Below are positions 24,098-31,420 of a stretch of DNA of 56,936 nucleotides, piece after piece. Source of the stretch: Aeromicrobium phragmitis. GTDB taxonomy: Bacteria; Actinomycetota; Actinomycetes; Propionibacteriales; Nocardioidaceae. Numbering within the stretch: the stretch's first letter is position 1; each line of letters opens with the position of its first letter. A model generated the notes under the pieces. That model was not told where the DNA came from, did not search any database, and worked only from the letters and a program-made list of their open reading frames with translations. The stretch is taken from positions 1 to 56,936 of the forward strand of contig NZ_RDBF01000015.1 in NCBI RefSeq assembly GCF_003674095.1, written 5' to 3'. Position numbers and translations under genes: made by a program.

Positions 24098-24817
24098 CAC
24101 TCCGGTCGTTCCCAGGAGAGCGCCGACGAGGTAGGTCGCCGCGAGGGCGAGGAAGCCGCCGACGAGCAGTCGAAGCGCCGCGCGGGGGCGAGAACTGCCA
24201 CCGAGGGTGGCGCTCGTGACGCCGGTGACGGCCAACGCCACGAGGACGGCGGCGAACGTCGCCGGGATGCGCCACGGTGCCGGCGGGAGATAGACGGCCA
24301 GCAGCGGCAGGATCGCGCCGAGCGTGAACGCGCCTGCCGACGACACCGCGGCGTGCCACGGGTTGATGAGGTCGTCGCGATTGATTCCCAGTTCGACGGC
24401 CAGATGAGCTTCGAGCGGGTCGTGCTCGGTCAGCTCCGCAGCGACCTGGCGAGCCGTGGGAGGCGACAGGCCGCGCAGGATGAGTAACTGGGTCAGCTCC
24501 TCGAGCTCCTCGTCCGGGAACGCTTCGAGTTCGCCGCGTTCCTTGGCGATGAGCGCGCGTTCGGTGTCGCGCTGGCTGCTCACCGAGACGTATTCGCCCA
24601 GCGCCATGGAGATGGCGCCGCCGACCAGGGCGGCGACGCCGGCGGTGAGGATGGCCGAGGTCGTATCGGTCGCACTCGCGACTCCGACCACGACGGCAGC
24701 CACGGAGACGATGCCGTCGTTGGCCCCCAGCACCCCCGCGCGCAGCCAGTTCAACCGCTGGGCGAGCCCGCGGCCGTGTTCCTCACCTTCGTGCGCAGGA
24801 GGCGTCACGTCTGCCAT
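24092..24817 (-). CDS. VIT1/CCC1-family membrane transporter
   Basis: The 241-residue protein matches vacuolar-iron-transporter-like exporters. The N-terminal helix contains LNWLRAGVLGANDGIVSVAAVVVGVA; a second is AGVAALVGGAISMALGEYVSV. The central cytoplasmic loop (about 85-135) is rich in Glu (ERGELEAFPDEELEELTQLL), and three more helices follow. These proteins move Fe2+ or Mn2+ out of the cytoplasm; bacterial members are poorly characterised. TACAGT lies 6 nt before the ATG, suggesting a leaderless mRNA. Confidence 0.9.
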   Translation of the reverse strand: MADVTPPAHEGEEHGRGLAQRLNWLRAGVLGANDGIVSVAAVVVGVASATDTTSAILTAGVAALVGGAISMALGEYVSVSSQRDTERALIAKERGELEAFPDEELEELTQLLILRGLSPPTARQVAAELTEHDPLEAHLAVELGINRDDLINPWHAAVSSAGAFTLGAILPLLAVYLPPAPWRIPATFAAVLVALAVTGVTSATLGGSSRPRAALRLLVGGFLALAATYLVGALLGTTGVA

Positions 24818-24823
24818 GCGAGC

Positions 24824-24829
24824 ACTGTA
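24824..24829 (-). promoter_or_regulatory. -10 element (TACAGT) of the VIT-family gene
   Basis: TACAGT on the minus strand lies 6 nt before the ATG at 24817. Confidence 0.45.
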
Positions 24830-24854
24830 CGGCGCTCACACGGCAGGCGAGCTG

Positions 24855-26333
24855 TCAGTCGCTCGTGGCGGAGGCGGGTGACGACGTCTCACCCTGCGCG
24901 CCGGCACCGCTGGTGCGGCGGCGACGGCGGCGGCGACGACGCGGTTGGCCGTTCTCGCCCTCGGACGTGTTCTCCCCGGTCGAGCCGGACGTCTGCTCCC
25001 GACGCTCGGCCGGCTTGGCCTCACCCGAGCCGCTGCGACGACGATTGCGGTTCCGGTCGCGGTTCGCGCCGCCGGAGGAGCCGGACGTGGCATCGTCCTT
25101 CTTCTTCTCCTTGGGCGCCGCAGGCTTGAGCCGACCGCTCACGTTCGGGTTGATGCCGAGGTCGCGGAACAAGTGCTCGGAGGTCGAGTACGTCTCCTGC
25201 GGCTCGTCGAAGGGCAGGTCGAGCGCCTTGTTGATGAGCTTCCAGCGCTGCACGTCGGCCCAGTCGACGAAGGTCACGGCCGTGCCGCTGGCACCGGCGC
25301 GGCCGGTGCGGCCGATGCGGTGCACGTAGGTCTTGTCGTCCTCGGGGCACGTGTAGTTGATGACGTGCGTGATGCCGGCGACGTCGATGCCGCGGGCGGC
25401 GACATCGGTGGCGACGAGGATGTCGACCTTCCCCTCGCGGAACCCCTGCAGTGCCTTCTCGCGGGCCTTCTGCGCCATGTCTCCGTGCAGCGGCGAAGCC
25501 GGGAAGCCGCGGTCGGCGAGGTCGTCGGCGAGTCGCTGGGCCGCGCGCTTGGTGCGGCTGAAGATGATCACGCGTCCGACGTCGTCGGCCTGCAGGATGC
25601 GGGCGACGATCTCGGGCTTGTCCATGTCGTGCGCCTGCCAGACGAACTGGTTGGTCGCCGGCACCATCTGGTTGGCCTCGCTCGACTCCGCCCGGATGTT
25701 CATCGGGTGGTGCATGTGCTTGCGGGCGAGGCTGACGATCGCCCCGGGCATCGTGGCGCTGAACAGCATCGTCTGGCGCGTCTCGGGCGTGCGCGCGAGG
25801 ATCGCCTCGACGTCGGGCAGGAAGCCGAGGTCGAGCATCTCGTCGGCCTCGTCGAGGACGAGGGACTTGACGTGGCTGATGTCGAGCGCGCGGCGGTTGA
25901 CCAGGTCGAGGATGCGGCCGGGCGTGCCGACGACGATGTCGACGCCGCGCTCGAGGGCCTCGAGCTGCGGCTCGTACGGAACGCCGCCGTAGATGGTGAG
26001 GTTGCGCGTTCCGCGGTTCTTGGAGGCGGTCTTGACGTCGTTGGCGACCTGGAGCGCGAGCTCGCGGGTCGGCGCGACGATGAGCGCCTGCGGCTTGCCC
26101 GGAGCGGCGAGCTGATCGTAGTCGGCGTCGCCGGGGGCCAGTGTCCGCTGGATCACCGGGATGGAGAACGCGAGCGTCTTCCCGGTTCCCGTGCGGGCCT
26201 GGCCGATCAGGTCGGTGCCCATGAGGGCGACCTGAAGGGTCATCTCCTGGATGGGGAACGGTGTCGTGATGCCGACCTCGGCCAGCGCATCGGCGATGGC
26301 GGGTTCGACACCCAGCTCGGTGAAAGTAGTCAG
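24855..26333 (-). CDS. DEAD-box RNA helicase (RhlE/CshA-like), apparent CUG start
   Basis: The helicase unwinds structured RNA in ribosome assembly and decay. Visible motifs are the Q motif GITTPFPIQEMT, Walker A ARTGTGKTLAF, PTRELALQ, TPGRILDL, LDEADEMLDLGF, SATMPG, RGIDVAGITHVINY and HRIGRTGRAG. The tail after about residue 400 is Lys/Arg/Gly-rich and disordered, with a run of arginines. The first ATG in frame (26243) lies after the Q motif and would delete it. The frame continues upstream to a CTG at 26333 that begins LTTFTELGVEPAIADALAEV, the normal N-terminus, with GAGAAG about 4 nt before. No ATG, GTG or TTG lies in frame upstream. I annotate the CTG as start (492 residues). Confidence 0.88.
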   Translation of the reverse strand: MTTFTELGVEPAIADALAEVGITTPFPIQEMTLQVALMGTDLIGQARTGTGKTLAFSIPVIQRTLAPGDADYDQLAAPGKPQALIVAPTRELALQVANDVKTASKNRGTRNLTIYGGVPYEPQLEALERGVDIVVGTPGRILDLVNRRALDISHVKSLVLDEADEMLDLGFLPDVEAILARTPETRQTMLFSATMPGAIVSLARKHMHHPMNIRAESSEANQMVPATNQFVWQAHDMDKPEIVARILQADDVGRVIIFSRTKRAAQRLADDLADRGFPASPLHGDMAQKAREKALQGFREGKVDILVATDVAARGIDVAGITHVINYTCPEDDKTYVHRIGRTGRAGASGTAVTFVDWADVQRWKLINKALDLPFDEPQETYSTSEHLFRDLGINPNVSGRLKPAAPKEKKKDDATSGSSGGANRDRNRNRRRSGSGEAKPAERREQTSGSTGENTSEGENGQPRRRRRRRRRTSGAGAQGETSSPASATSD

Positions 26334-26356
26334 TGTTCTTCTCGGATTTCTTCTCT

Positions 26357-26375
26357 GACGTCCTCGAGGGACGTC
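26357..26375 (-). other. Hairpin in the leader region of the DEAD-box helicase gene
   Basis: GACGTCC and GGACGTC are 7-bp perfect arms around TCGAG, 24 nt upstream of the predicted CUG start. A hairpin in the leader of an RNA-helicase mRNA could serve autoregulation. This is suggestive only. Confidence 0.35.
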
Positions 26376-26421
26376 GCAAGTCTTTCGTTCGGGCGGCGTC
26401 GTGAGCGGTGCCGCATCGCGT

Positions 26422-26427
26422 TACGCT
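26422..26427 (+). promoter_or_regulatory. -10 element (TACGCT) of the ferritin-like gene
   Basis: TACGCT lies 7 nt before the ATG at 26435. Confidence 0.45.
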
Positions 26428-26434
26428 GCGGATC

Positions 26435-27127
26435 ATGACCGCCGTGCCGAACGCCTTCGAGGATCCAGCCTACCGTCTCGGCGTGATCGATTTGCTAGGA
26501 CTGCTGGCTTATGGCGAGATCAGTGCCTGCGAGCGGCTCGCCGAGGACGCCAAACTGGCCCCGGATCTGGCCACGAAGGTGGAGGTCGCAGCGATGGCCA
26601 CGACGGAGTTCCACCACTTCGAGCAGCTGCGCGACCGGCTCGTCGGACTGCAGGTCGATCCGTTCGAGGCCATGCGCCCGTTCGTCTCCACGTTCGAGCG
26701 TTTTCACCGCCTGACGCAGCCGTCGAACTTCCTCGAGGGGCTCGTCAAGGCGTATGTCGGCGACGGTCTGGCGGCGGACTTCTACCGCGAGATCGCCGCG
26801 TTCCTGGACGCCGACACCCGCGAACTCGTGCTGTCGACGCTGAGCGGCACCGGACACTCGGAGTTCGTCGTCGACGTCATCCGCCGGGCGATCGCCGACG
26901 ACCCGAAGGTCGGTGGCCGACTCGCGCTGTGGGCCCGGCGGCTCATGGGTGAGGCGTTGAGTCACGCGCAGGCGGTCGTCGCCGAACGCGACGCGTTGAC
27001 CGCTGTGCTCGTCGGCAGTGTCGACCGCCCCGGCAGCGGCATGGACCTCGCGATGATCGGCCGCATGCTCACCCGCCTCACCGAGGCTCACACCACGCGC
27101 ATGGAGACCCTCGGCCTCGCCGCCTGA
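26435..27127 (+). CDS. Ferritin-like fold protein (MiaE-like, Rv3210c type)
   Basis: The 230-residue all-helical protein has paired metal-ligand candidates typical of di-iron bundles: AYGEISACERLAEDA near residue 28 (Glu), MATTEFHHFEQLRDRL near residue 60 (E-x-x-H), LVKAYVGDGLAADFYREI near residue 108 and SGTGHSEFVVDVI near 142. Relatives include tRNA-(ms2io6A) hydroxylase MiaE, but this actinobacterial group is usually annotated only as ferritin-like. Its placement divergent from the RhlE-type helicase is also seen in M. tuberculosis. The ATG at 26435 is preferred over a GTG at 26408 because TACGCT lies 7 nt before it. Confidence 0.82.
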   Translation: MTAVPNAFEDPAYRLGVIDLLGLLAYGEISACERLAEDAKLAPDLATKVEVAAMATTEFHHFEQLRDRLVGLQVDPFEAMRPFVSTFERFHRLTQPSNFLEGLVKAYVGDGLAADFYREIAAFLDADTRELVLSTLSGTGHSEFVVDVIRRAIADDPKVGGRLALWARRLMGEALSHAQAVVAERDALTAVLVGSVDRPGSGMDLAMIGRMLTRLTEAHTTRMETLGLAA

Positions 27128-27142
27128 GGGCGTAGCCGACGC

Positions 27143-27208
27143 GTATCGAGACCACGTGACGTGATCTCGATACGCGTCTCGCAGAACTCGCCGCTACTCG
27201 ATCGCCCT
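27143..27208. repeat. Intergenic palindromic repeat of the window-wide family
   Basis: TATCGAGACCACGTGACG is followed by the inverted arm TGATCTCGATACG and the CTCGCAGAACTCGCCGCTACTCGA segment, which matches the inverted unit at 124-168 with a few changes. It lies between the convergent ferritin-like and DUF3107 genes and may double as a terminator. Confidence 0.75.
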
Positions 27209-27219
27209 CAGCCGCCGAC

Positions 27220-27450
27220 TCAGGTGAGGCCGAAGCCGACCTTGCGGCCGGAGTCGGAGGTGAAGTACAGGTACGCCACCTTGTCGGCCGGGACGGCCAC
27301 GGTGCGGCCCTTGGCGTCGGTGATGGTGAACACGGAGTTGTCGGCCATCGCCGTGCGCAGCTCGCTGAGCACGGAGTCGGGCGCGGCGTCGGTCTCGACG
27401 GACAGCTCTCGGGAGGCGTTCTGGACGCCGATCTTGACCTCCACGGTCAT
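27220..27450 (-). CDS. DUF3107 (TB9.4-like) small protein
   Basis: The 76-residue protein reads MTVEVKIGVQNASRELSVET at its start and ends ADKVAYLYFTSDSGRKVGFG, matching the conserved actinobacterial DUF3107 family (Rv3208A type). Its role is unknown, although the mycobacterial relative is a T-cell antigen. GGAGAGG lies immediately before the ATG, and the start overlaps the stop of the TetR gene as ATGA. It is therefore expressed with that regulator, an arrangement conserved in actinobacteria. Confidence 0.9.
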   Translation of the reverse strand: MTVEVKIGVQNASRELSVETDAAPDSVLSELRTAMADNSVFTITDAKGRTVAVPADKVAYLYFTSDSGRKVGFGLT

Positions 27451-28094
27451 TCCTCTCCTTCGGTGGACGGGGTGCGGTGCGGGTTGGGGAAGCCGCCGAT
27501 GCCTCGCCAGGCGAGCGACGACACGAGGCCCACGGCCTCGTCCCGCGTGAGGGTGGACTGCGCCGACAGCCAGTTGCGGGCGCCGACGTGGCCCATGCCG
27601 ACGAGGCTCACCGCGAGCAACTGCGCGGCGGCCTCGGACAATCCGGTGTCCTCGCGGATGACCTCGGCGATCGCGCTGGCCGATTCGCTGATCACGCGGT
27701 CGACGAGTTCGCGGACCTCGGGGTCGTTGGTGAGGTCGGATTCGAACACGAGGCGAAAGGACTGGCCCTGGTCGGCGACGTAGTCGTACCAGAGCTCGAT
27801 CGTGGCTTGGACGCGGCGCGGGTTGTCCGTCGTCGAGGCGAGCGCGGTCCGGACTCCTTCGATGATCTCGTCGCAGGAGGTCGACAGCAGAGCGAGGTAC
27901 AGGTCGAGCTTTCCCGGGAAGTGCTGGTAGAGCACGGGTTTGGACACGCCGGCCCGCTCGGCGATCTCGTCCATCGATGCCGCGTGGTAGCCCTGCTCGA
28001 CGAACACACCCCGTGCCACCTCCAGCAGTTGCGCCCGGCGGGCGGTGCGCGGAAGGCGACTGGTTCGGGGGCGGGCGTCGGCAGCAGAACTCAC
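27447..28094 (-). CDS. TetR-family transcriptional regulator (Rv3208-like)
   Basis: The 215-residue regulator has a basic N-terminal tail (ARPRTSRLPRTARR) and a TetR domain with LLEVARGVFVEQGYHAASMD, EIAERAGVSKPVLYQHFPGK as the helix-turn-helix and recognition helix. A ligand-binding helical domain follows, including QSFRLVFESDLTNDPEVREL. It is coupled to DUF3107 and is divergent from moeZ, the same order as M. tuberculosis Rv3208/Rv3208A near moeZ. The GTG at 28094 has TACGCT 7 nt upstream; a much longer open frame upstream lies antisense to moeZ and is not coding. Target genes are unknown. Confidence 0.88.
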   Translation of the reverse strand: MSSAADARPRTSRLPRTARRAQLLEVARGVFVEQGYHAASMDEIAERAGVSKPVLYQHFPGKLDLYLALLSTSCDEIIEGVRTALASTTDNPRRVQATIELWYDYVADQGQSFRLVFESDLTNDPEVRELVDRVISESASAIAEVIREDTGLSEAAAQLLAVSLVGMGHVGARNWLSAQSTLTRDEAVGLVSSLAWRGIGGFPNPHRTPSTEGEE

Positions 28095-28101
28095 GCACGC
28101 C

Positions 28102-28107
28102 AGCGTA
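28102..28107 (-). promoter_or_regulatory. -10 element (TACGCT) of the TetR-DUF3107 operon
   Basis: TACGCT on the minus strand lies 7 nt before the GTG at 28094. Confidence 0.45.
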
Positions 28108-28223
28108 GTCGGTGCGCGTTCACGATCCGGACGGCCATCGGGCGGCTGTCCGGGCCGGGGAACAATGGAGGCGTCCGCGTGGTTATGACGGACATCCGGA
28201 CCCCCAGGCCGAAGGAGAGACGT

Positions 28224-29396
28224 GTGGTTGCCCCACTCGTGGAACCCGCCGACGAACTGACCATCGACGAGGTTCGCCGCTACAGTCGCCACCTGATCAT
28301 CCCCGACGTGGGCATGACGGGCCAGAAGCGACTCAAGAACGCCAAGGTGCTCGTGATCGGTGCGGGCGGTCTCGGCAGCCCCGCGCTGCTCTACCTGGCT
28401 GCCGCCGGCGTCGGCACGCTCGGCATCATCGACGACGACGTCGTCGACGAGTCGAACCTGCAGCGCCAGGTCATCCACGGCCAGTCCGACATCGGCAAGC
28501 CCAAGGCCGTGTCCGCCGCCGAGCAGGTCGCGGAGACCAACCCGTACGTGAACGTCATCGTCCACCAGGAGCGGCTGGACAACGACAACGTGCTGGAGAT
28601 CTTCAGCCAGTACGACCTCATCCTCGACGGCACCGACAACTTCGCGACGCGGTACCTCGTCAACGACGCCGCGGTGATCCTCGGCAAGCCCTACGTGTGG
28701 GGCTCGATCTACCGCTTCGAGGGCCAGGTCTCGGTCTTCTGGGCGCAGGAAGGCCCCCAGTACCGCGATCTCTACCCCGAGCCGCCGCCGCCGGGCATGG
28801 TCCCGTCGTGCGCCGAGGGCGGCGTCCTCGGCGTCCTGTGCGCCTCGATCGGTTCGATCATGGTCACCGAGGCGATCAAGCTCATCACCGGCATCGGCGA
28901 TCCGCTCATCGGCCGGTTGATGGTCTACGACGCGCTGGAGATGCGCTACACTACCCTGAAGATCCGCCGTGATCCCGAGGGTGAGCTGCCGACCAAGCTC
29001 ATGGACGACTACGTCGCGTTCTGCGGCGCGGTGAGCGACGAGGCGGCCGAGGCTGCCGCGGACTCCACCATCAGCGTCCACACGCTCAACGACTGGCTCA
29101 AGGAGCGCGCGGACGGTGGGCGCGACTTCGTGCTCGTCGACGTGCGCGAGCCCAACGAGTACGAGATCAACAAGATCCCCGGCTCGGTGCTCATCCCCAA
29201 GGGCGAGATCCTCGGCGGCAAGGCGTTCGATCAGCTGCCCCAGGACAAGCAGGTCGTCCTGCACTGCAAGTCGGGCGTGCGCTCGGCGGAGGCGCTGGCG
29301 GTGCTCAAGGGCGCCGGCTACGCCGACGCCGTCCACGTCGGCGGCGGTGTGGTGGCCTGGGTCGACCAGATCGATCCCTCCCAACCCGCCTACTGA
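28224..29396 (+). CDS. moeZ: MoeZ/MoeBR: adenylyltransferase and sulfurtransferase for sulfur-carrier proteins
   Basis: The 390-residue fusion has an E1-like adenylation domain (about 1-270) with VLVIGAGGLGSPALLYLAAA, IDDDVVDESNLQRQ and YDLILDGTDNFATRYLVND. A C-terminal rhodanese domain (about 285-390) carries the persulfide Cys in VLHCKSGVRSAEAL. MoeZ activates the C-terminal Gly-Gly of MoaD- or CysO-type carriers and then loads sulfur. The adenylation domain lacks the CxxC zinc site of E. coli MoeB, consistent with the MoeZ type. The GTG at 28224 has AAGGAGAG 4-5 nt upstream. Its 3' end overlaps the convergent Nudix gene by 92 nt. Confidence 0.93.
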   Translation: MVAPLVEPADELTIDEVRRYSRHLIIPDVGMTGQKRLKNAKVLVIGAGGLGSPALLYLAAAGVGTLGIIDDDVVDESNLQRQVIHGQSDIGKPKAVSAAEQVAETNPYVNVIVHQERLDNDNVLEIFSQYDLILDGTDNFATRYLVNDAAVILGKPYVWGSIYRFEGQVSVFWAQEGPQYRDLYPEPPPPGMVPSCAEGGVLGVLCASIGSIMVTEAIKLITGIGDPLIGRLMVYDALEMRYTTLKIRRDPEGELPTKLMDDYVAFCGAVSDEAAEAAADSTISVHTLNDWLKERADGGRDFVLVDVREPNEYEINKIPGSVLIPKGEILGGKAFDQLPQDKQVVLHCKSGVRSAEALAVLKGAGYADAVHVGGGVVAWVDQIDPSQPAY

Positions 29397-29808
29397 GCTG
29401 ACGGGCGAGCTCGCGGTCGCGAGGATGCGTCAGCAGGCCGAGTGCGGCAGTGAGATCGACCCAGCGCAGCGCGTCGATCTCACTGCCCGCCACGAAGGTG
29501 TCCTCGTGCAGGACGTCCATCAGCCAGTAGTGCGTGGGCTTGGGTGATCCGTCGGTCAGTCCGCCGCTGACGAGGCCGAGATAGTCGCCGAGCCGGCAAT
29601 GCAGACCGGTCTCCTCCCACACCTCACGTACTGCCGTCCGCCGGAGGCTCTCGCCCGGATCGACCTTCCCCTTGGGGAACGACCAGTCGTCGTGGCGTGG
29701 CCGGTGGACGACGGCGGTCAGGAGGCGTCCAGCCCGCTCGGCGAGGACGATGCCCCCGGCCCTCAGCGCCGTCGCGTTCGCGTCATTGGAGGATTCCCCG
29801 CTTCTCAC
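29305..29808 (-). CDS. Nudix hydrolase with an antisense-derived basic tail
   Basis: The Nudix box is FPKGKVDPGESLRRTAVREV followed by WEETGLH, preceded by RAGGIVLAERAGRLLTAVVH and followed by KPTHYWLMDVLHED. Enzymes of this type hydrolyse nucleoside diphosphate derivatives such as oxidised dNTPs or diadenosine polyphosphates. The start is uncertain: a GTG at 29808 with GGAGAAG upstream lies within the end of the cobO-like gene, and another GTG is at 29823. The last ~30 residues are Arg/Pro-rich and are read antisense to the rhodanese end of moeZ. This looks like a lost ancestral stop followed by extension. Confidence 0.82.
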   Translation of the reverse strand: MRSGESSNDANATALRAGGIVLAERAGRLLTAVVHRPRHDDWSFPKGKVDPGESLRRTAVREVWEETGLHCRLGDYLGLVSGGLTDGSPKPTHYWLMDVLHEDTFVAGSEIDALRWVDLTAALGLLTHPRDRELARQLSRRVGRDRSGRPRPPHRRRRGRRRRSRRP

Positions 29809-30301
29809 GGTGCTTCTCCGCACTGAATCGCGTGACGGTGTCCGCGGCTGACACGAGCGGCCCAGATGCCGTGCGGCCGGTGACGATCACGCTCGTGGAG
29901 GCGGCGCGCCGCTCGAGCGTCTCGACGACCTCGCGTTCGTCGACCCATCCCGCATGGACGGCGTGGGTGAGCTCGTCCAGGATGACCAGTCCGTACTCCC
30001 CGCTCTCGATGGCCACCCGGCTGCGCTCCCAGGCCATCGCCCCGAGCGCCTGCGGCTGCGCGGCACCCCACGAGGTGGCGGGCGTGAACACAGCCCACTC
30101 CACGCCGAGGCGCCGCGCACTCGCGGCCTCGGCCGCGTTCCAGGGCTCGCCCTTGAGGAACTGGACGACGAGCGTCGCCCAGCCGCGTCCGGCGCTGCGC
30201 ATCGCGTAGCCGAACGAGGCGGCGCTCTTGCCCCATCCGTCGCCGACGAACAGCATGACGATCCCGTCGGTGGGCTGGCGGCGACGTCGACCCGTGGTCA
30301 C
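29783..30301 (-). CDS. CobO/BtuR-like P-loop ATP:corrinoid adenosyltransferase family protein, atypical
   Basis: CobO-type enzymes transfer adenosine from ATP to cob(I)yrinate or cob(I)alamin. The 172-residue protein has the family layout: an N-terminal P-loop VGDGWGKSAASFGYAMRSAG, VVQFLKGEPWNAAE, LVILDELTHAVHAGWVDERE and VIVTGRTASGPLV. Two features differ from the textbook family: the P-loop is GDGWGKS rather than GNGKGKT/S, and the C-terminus stops at KHREKRGILQ instead of running through KxGIxAQxGIEF. No other cobalamin genes are nearby. The assignment is to the family; activity is uncertain. TACAGT lies 6 nt before the GTG. Confidence 0.75.
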   Translation of the reverse strand: MTTGRRRRQPTDGIVMLFVGDGWGKSAASFGYAMRSAGRGWATLVVQFLKGEPWNAAEAASARRLGVEWAVFTPATSWGAAQPQALGAMAWERSRVAIESGEYGLVILDELTHAVHAGWVDEREVVETLERRAASTSVIVTGRTASGPLVSAADTVTRFSAEKHREKRGILQ

Positions 30302-30307
30302 GGTGCC

Positions 30308-30313
30308 ACTGTA
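30308..30313 (-). promoter_or_regulatory. -10 element (TACAGT) of the cobO-like gene
   Basis: TACAGT on the minus strand lies 6 nt before the GTG at 30301, in the short gap after the ABC ATPase stop. Confidence 0.45.
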
Positions 30314-30322
30314 CGCAAGCGC

Positions 30323-31420
30323 TCATGCGGCCGAGGTGAAGATCAGCACCCCGTCGGAGGCGATCTCCAGGCCGATCTTCCGCCCTGGGGACACCGGCGT
30401 CCGGTTGAGGACGGTGAGCATGCCCGCCCCTGGGATCTCCGCCAGGATCCGGTAACCGCGGCCTTCGAAGACGCACGCACTGACGAGCGCGGGCAGCCGG
30501 CCGTCGAGCGGGAGGTGGTCCTCGTGCACCCGCACCGCATCGGGGTGGACGAGCACGAGGTCGGCTGTGCCCGGCTCGGCCATCCGGTGCGGCCCCACCA
30601 GCGCCCCCGAGGCCACGATGGCACGCGCGTGACCCCCTGACATGGGCTGCACGTCGGTGGGGGCGAGGGACGACGAGAAGCCCGCCATCTCGGCCACCCA
30701 CGGCGAGACCGGGGCCGCGAAGACCTCGGCAGGTGCTCCGTGTTGGACCACGCGGCCGCTGTGCAGCACGAGGAGTTGGTCGGCGAGCGCCAGCGCCTCG
30801 TGCACGTCGTGGGTCACGTAGACGGCCGTGGTGTCGAGCCCGGCGAGCAGGTGGGCGAGTTCGGCACGCATGAGCGTGCGCAGCTGGACGTCCAGGTTCG
30901 ACAACGGCTCATCGAAGAGGAGCAGGCTCGGCCGCGTGGCCAGCGCCCGGGCGATCGCCACGCGCTGCTGCTGACCGCCGGACAGTTCGGCGGGGCGTCG
31001 GTCCTCCAGTCCCTCGAGGTGCAGCAGCGCCACGAGCTCCTCGACTCGTGAGTCCCGGGCGGCCGCGGAGGTGCGGTGGCGTCCGTGGCGCAGGCCGTAG
31101 GCGATGATGTCGCGCACGCGCAGGTGTGGCCACAGCGCGTAGCTTTGGAACACCATGTTGACGTCGCGACGGTCCGGGTCGAGTGCCCAACCGGTTCGAG
31201 ACAGGTCCCGGTCGCCGAGCGTGATCCGCCCTTCATCGGGAGCTTCGATTCCGGCGAGCAGCCGCAGCAGCGTCGACTTCCCGCAGCCCGACGGTCCGAG
31301 GACGGCCAGTGTCGTGCCGCCCGCGACGGTGACGCTGATGTTGTCGAGGGCCGGGTCCTGCCGGTGGTGGTCGTAGTAGCGGGTCAGTGCGGTGACGTCG
31401 AGATCGGGCGAGGGGTTCAC
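30323..31420 (-). CDS. ABC transporter ATP-binding protein (FbpC/PotA-like)
   Basis: The 365-residue ATPase has Walker A LGPSGCGKSTLLRLLAGIE near residue 40, the Q-loop MVFQSYALWPHLRV, the ABC signature ELSGGQQQRVAIARAL, Walker B LLLFDEPLSNLD, and the H-loop YVTHDVHEAL. A C-terminal TOBE-like domain (about 280-365) ends RKIGLEIASDGVLIF. It energises import by the adjacent fused permease and lipoprotein. The starting GTG overlaps the permease stop (GTGA). This ATPase type serves ferric iron, polyamine, thiamine and phosphonate importers, so substrate has to come from the binding protein. Confidence 0.9.
   Translation of the reverse strand: MNPSPDLDVTALTRYYDHHRQDPALDNISVTVAGGTTLAVLGPSGCGKSTLLRLLAGIEAPDEGRITLGDRDLSRTGWALDPDRRDVNMVFQSYALWPHLRVRDIIAYGLRHGRHRTSAAARDSRVEELVALLHLEGLEDRRPAELSGGQQQRVAIARALATRPSLLLFDEPLSNLDVQLRTLMRAELAHLLAGLDTTAVYVTHDVHEALALADQLLVLHSGRVVQHGAPAEVFAAPVSPWVAEMAGFSSSLAPTDVQPMSGGHARAIVASGALVGPHRMAEPGTADLVLVHPDAVRVHEDHLPLDGRLPALVSACVFEGRGYRILAEIPGAGMLTVLNRTPVSPGRKIGLEIASDGVLIFTSAA

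Noticed and set aside
28095..29384. Extension of the TetR frame to 645 residues
   Set aside because: It runs antisense through moeZ, whose motifs are unmistakable; TetR domains begin shortly after 28094.
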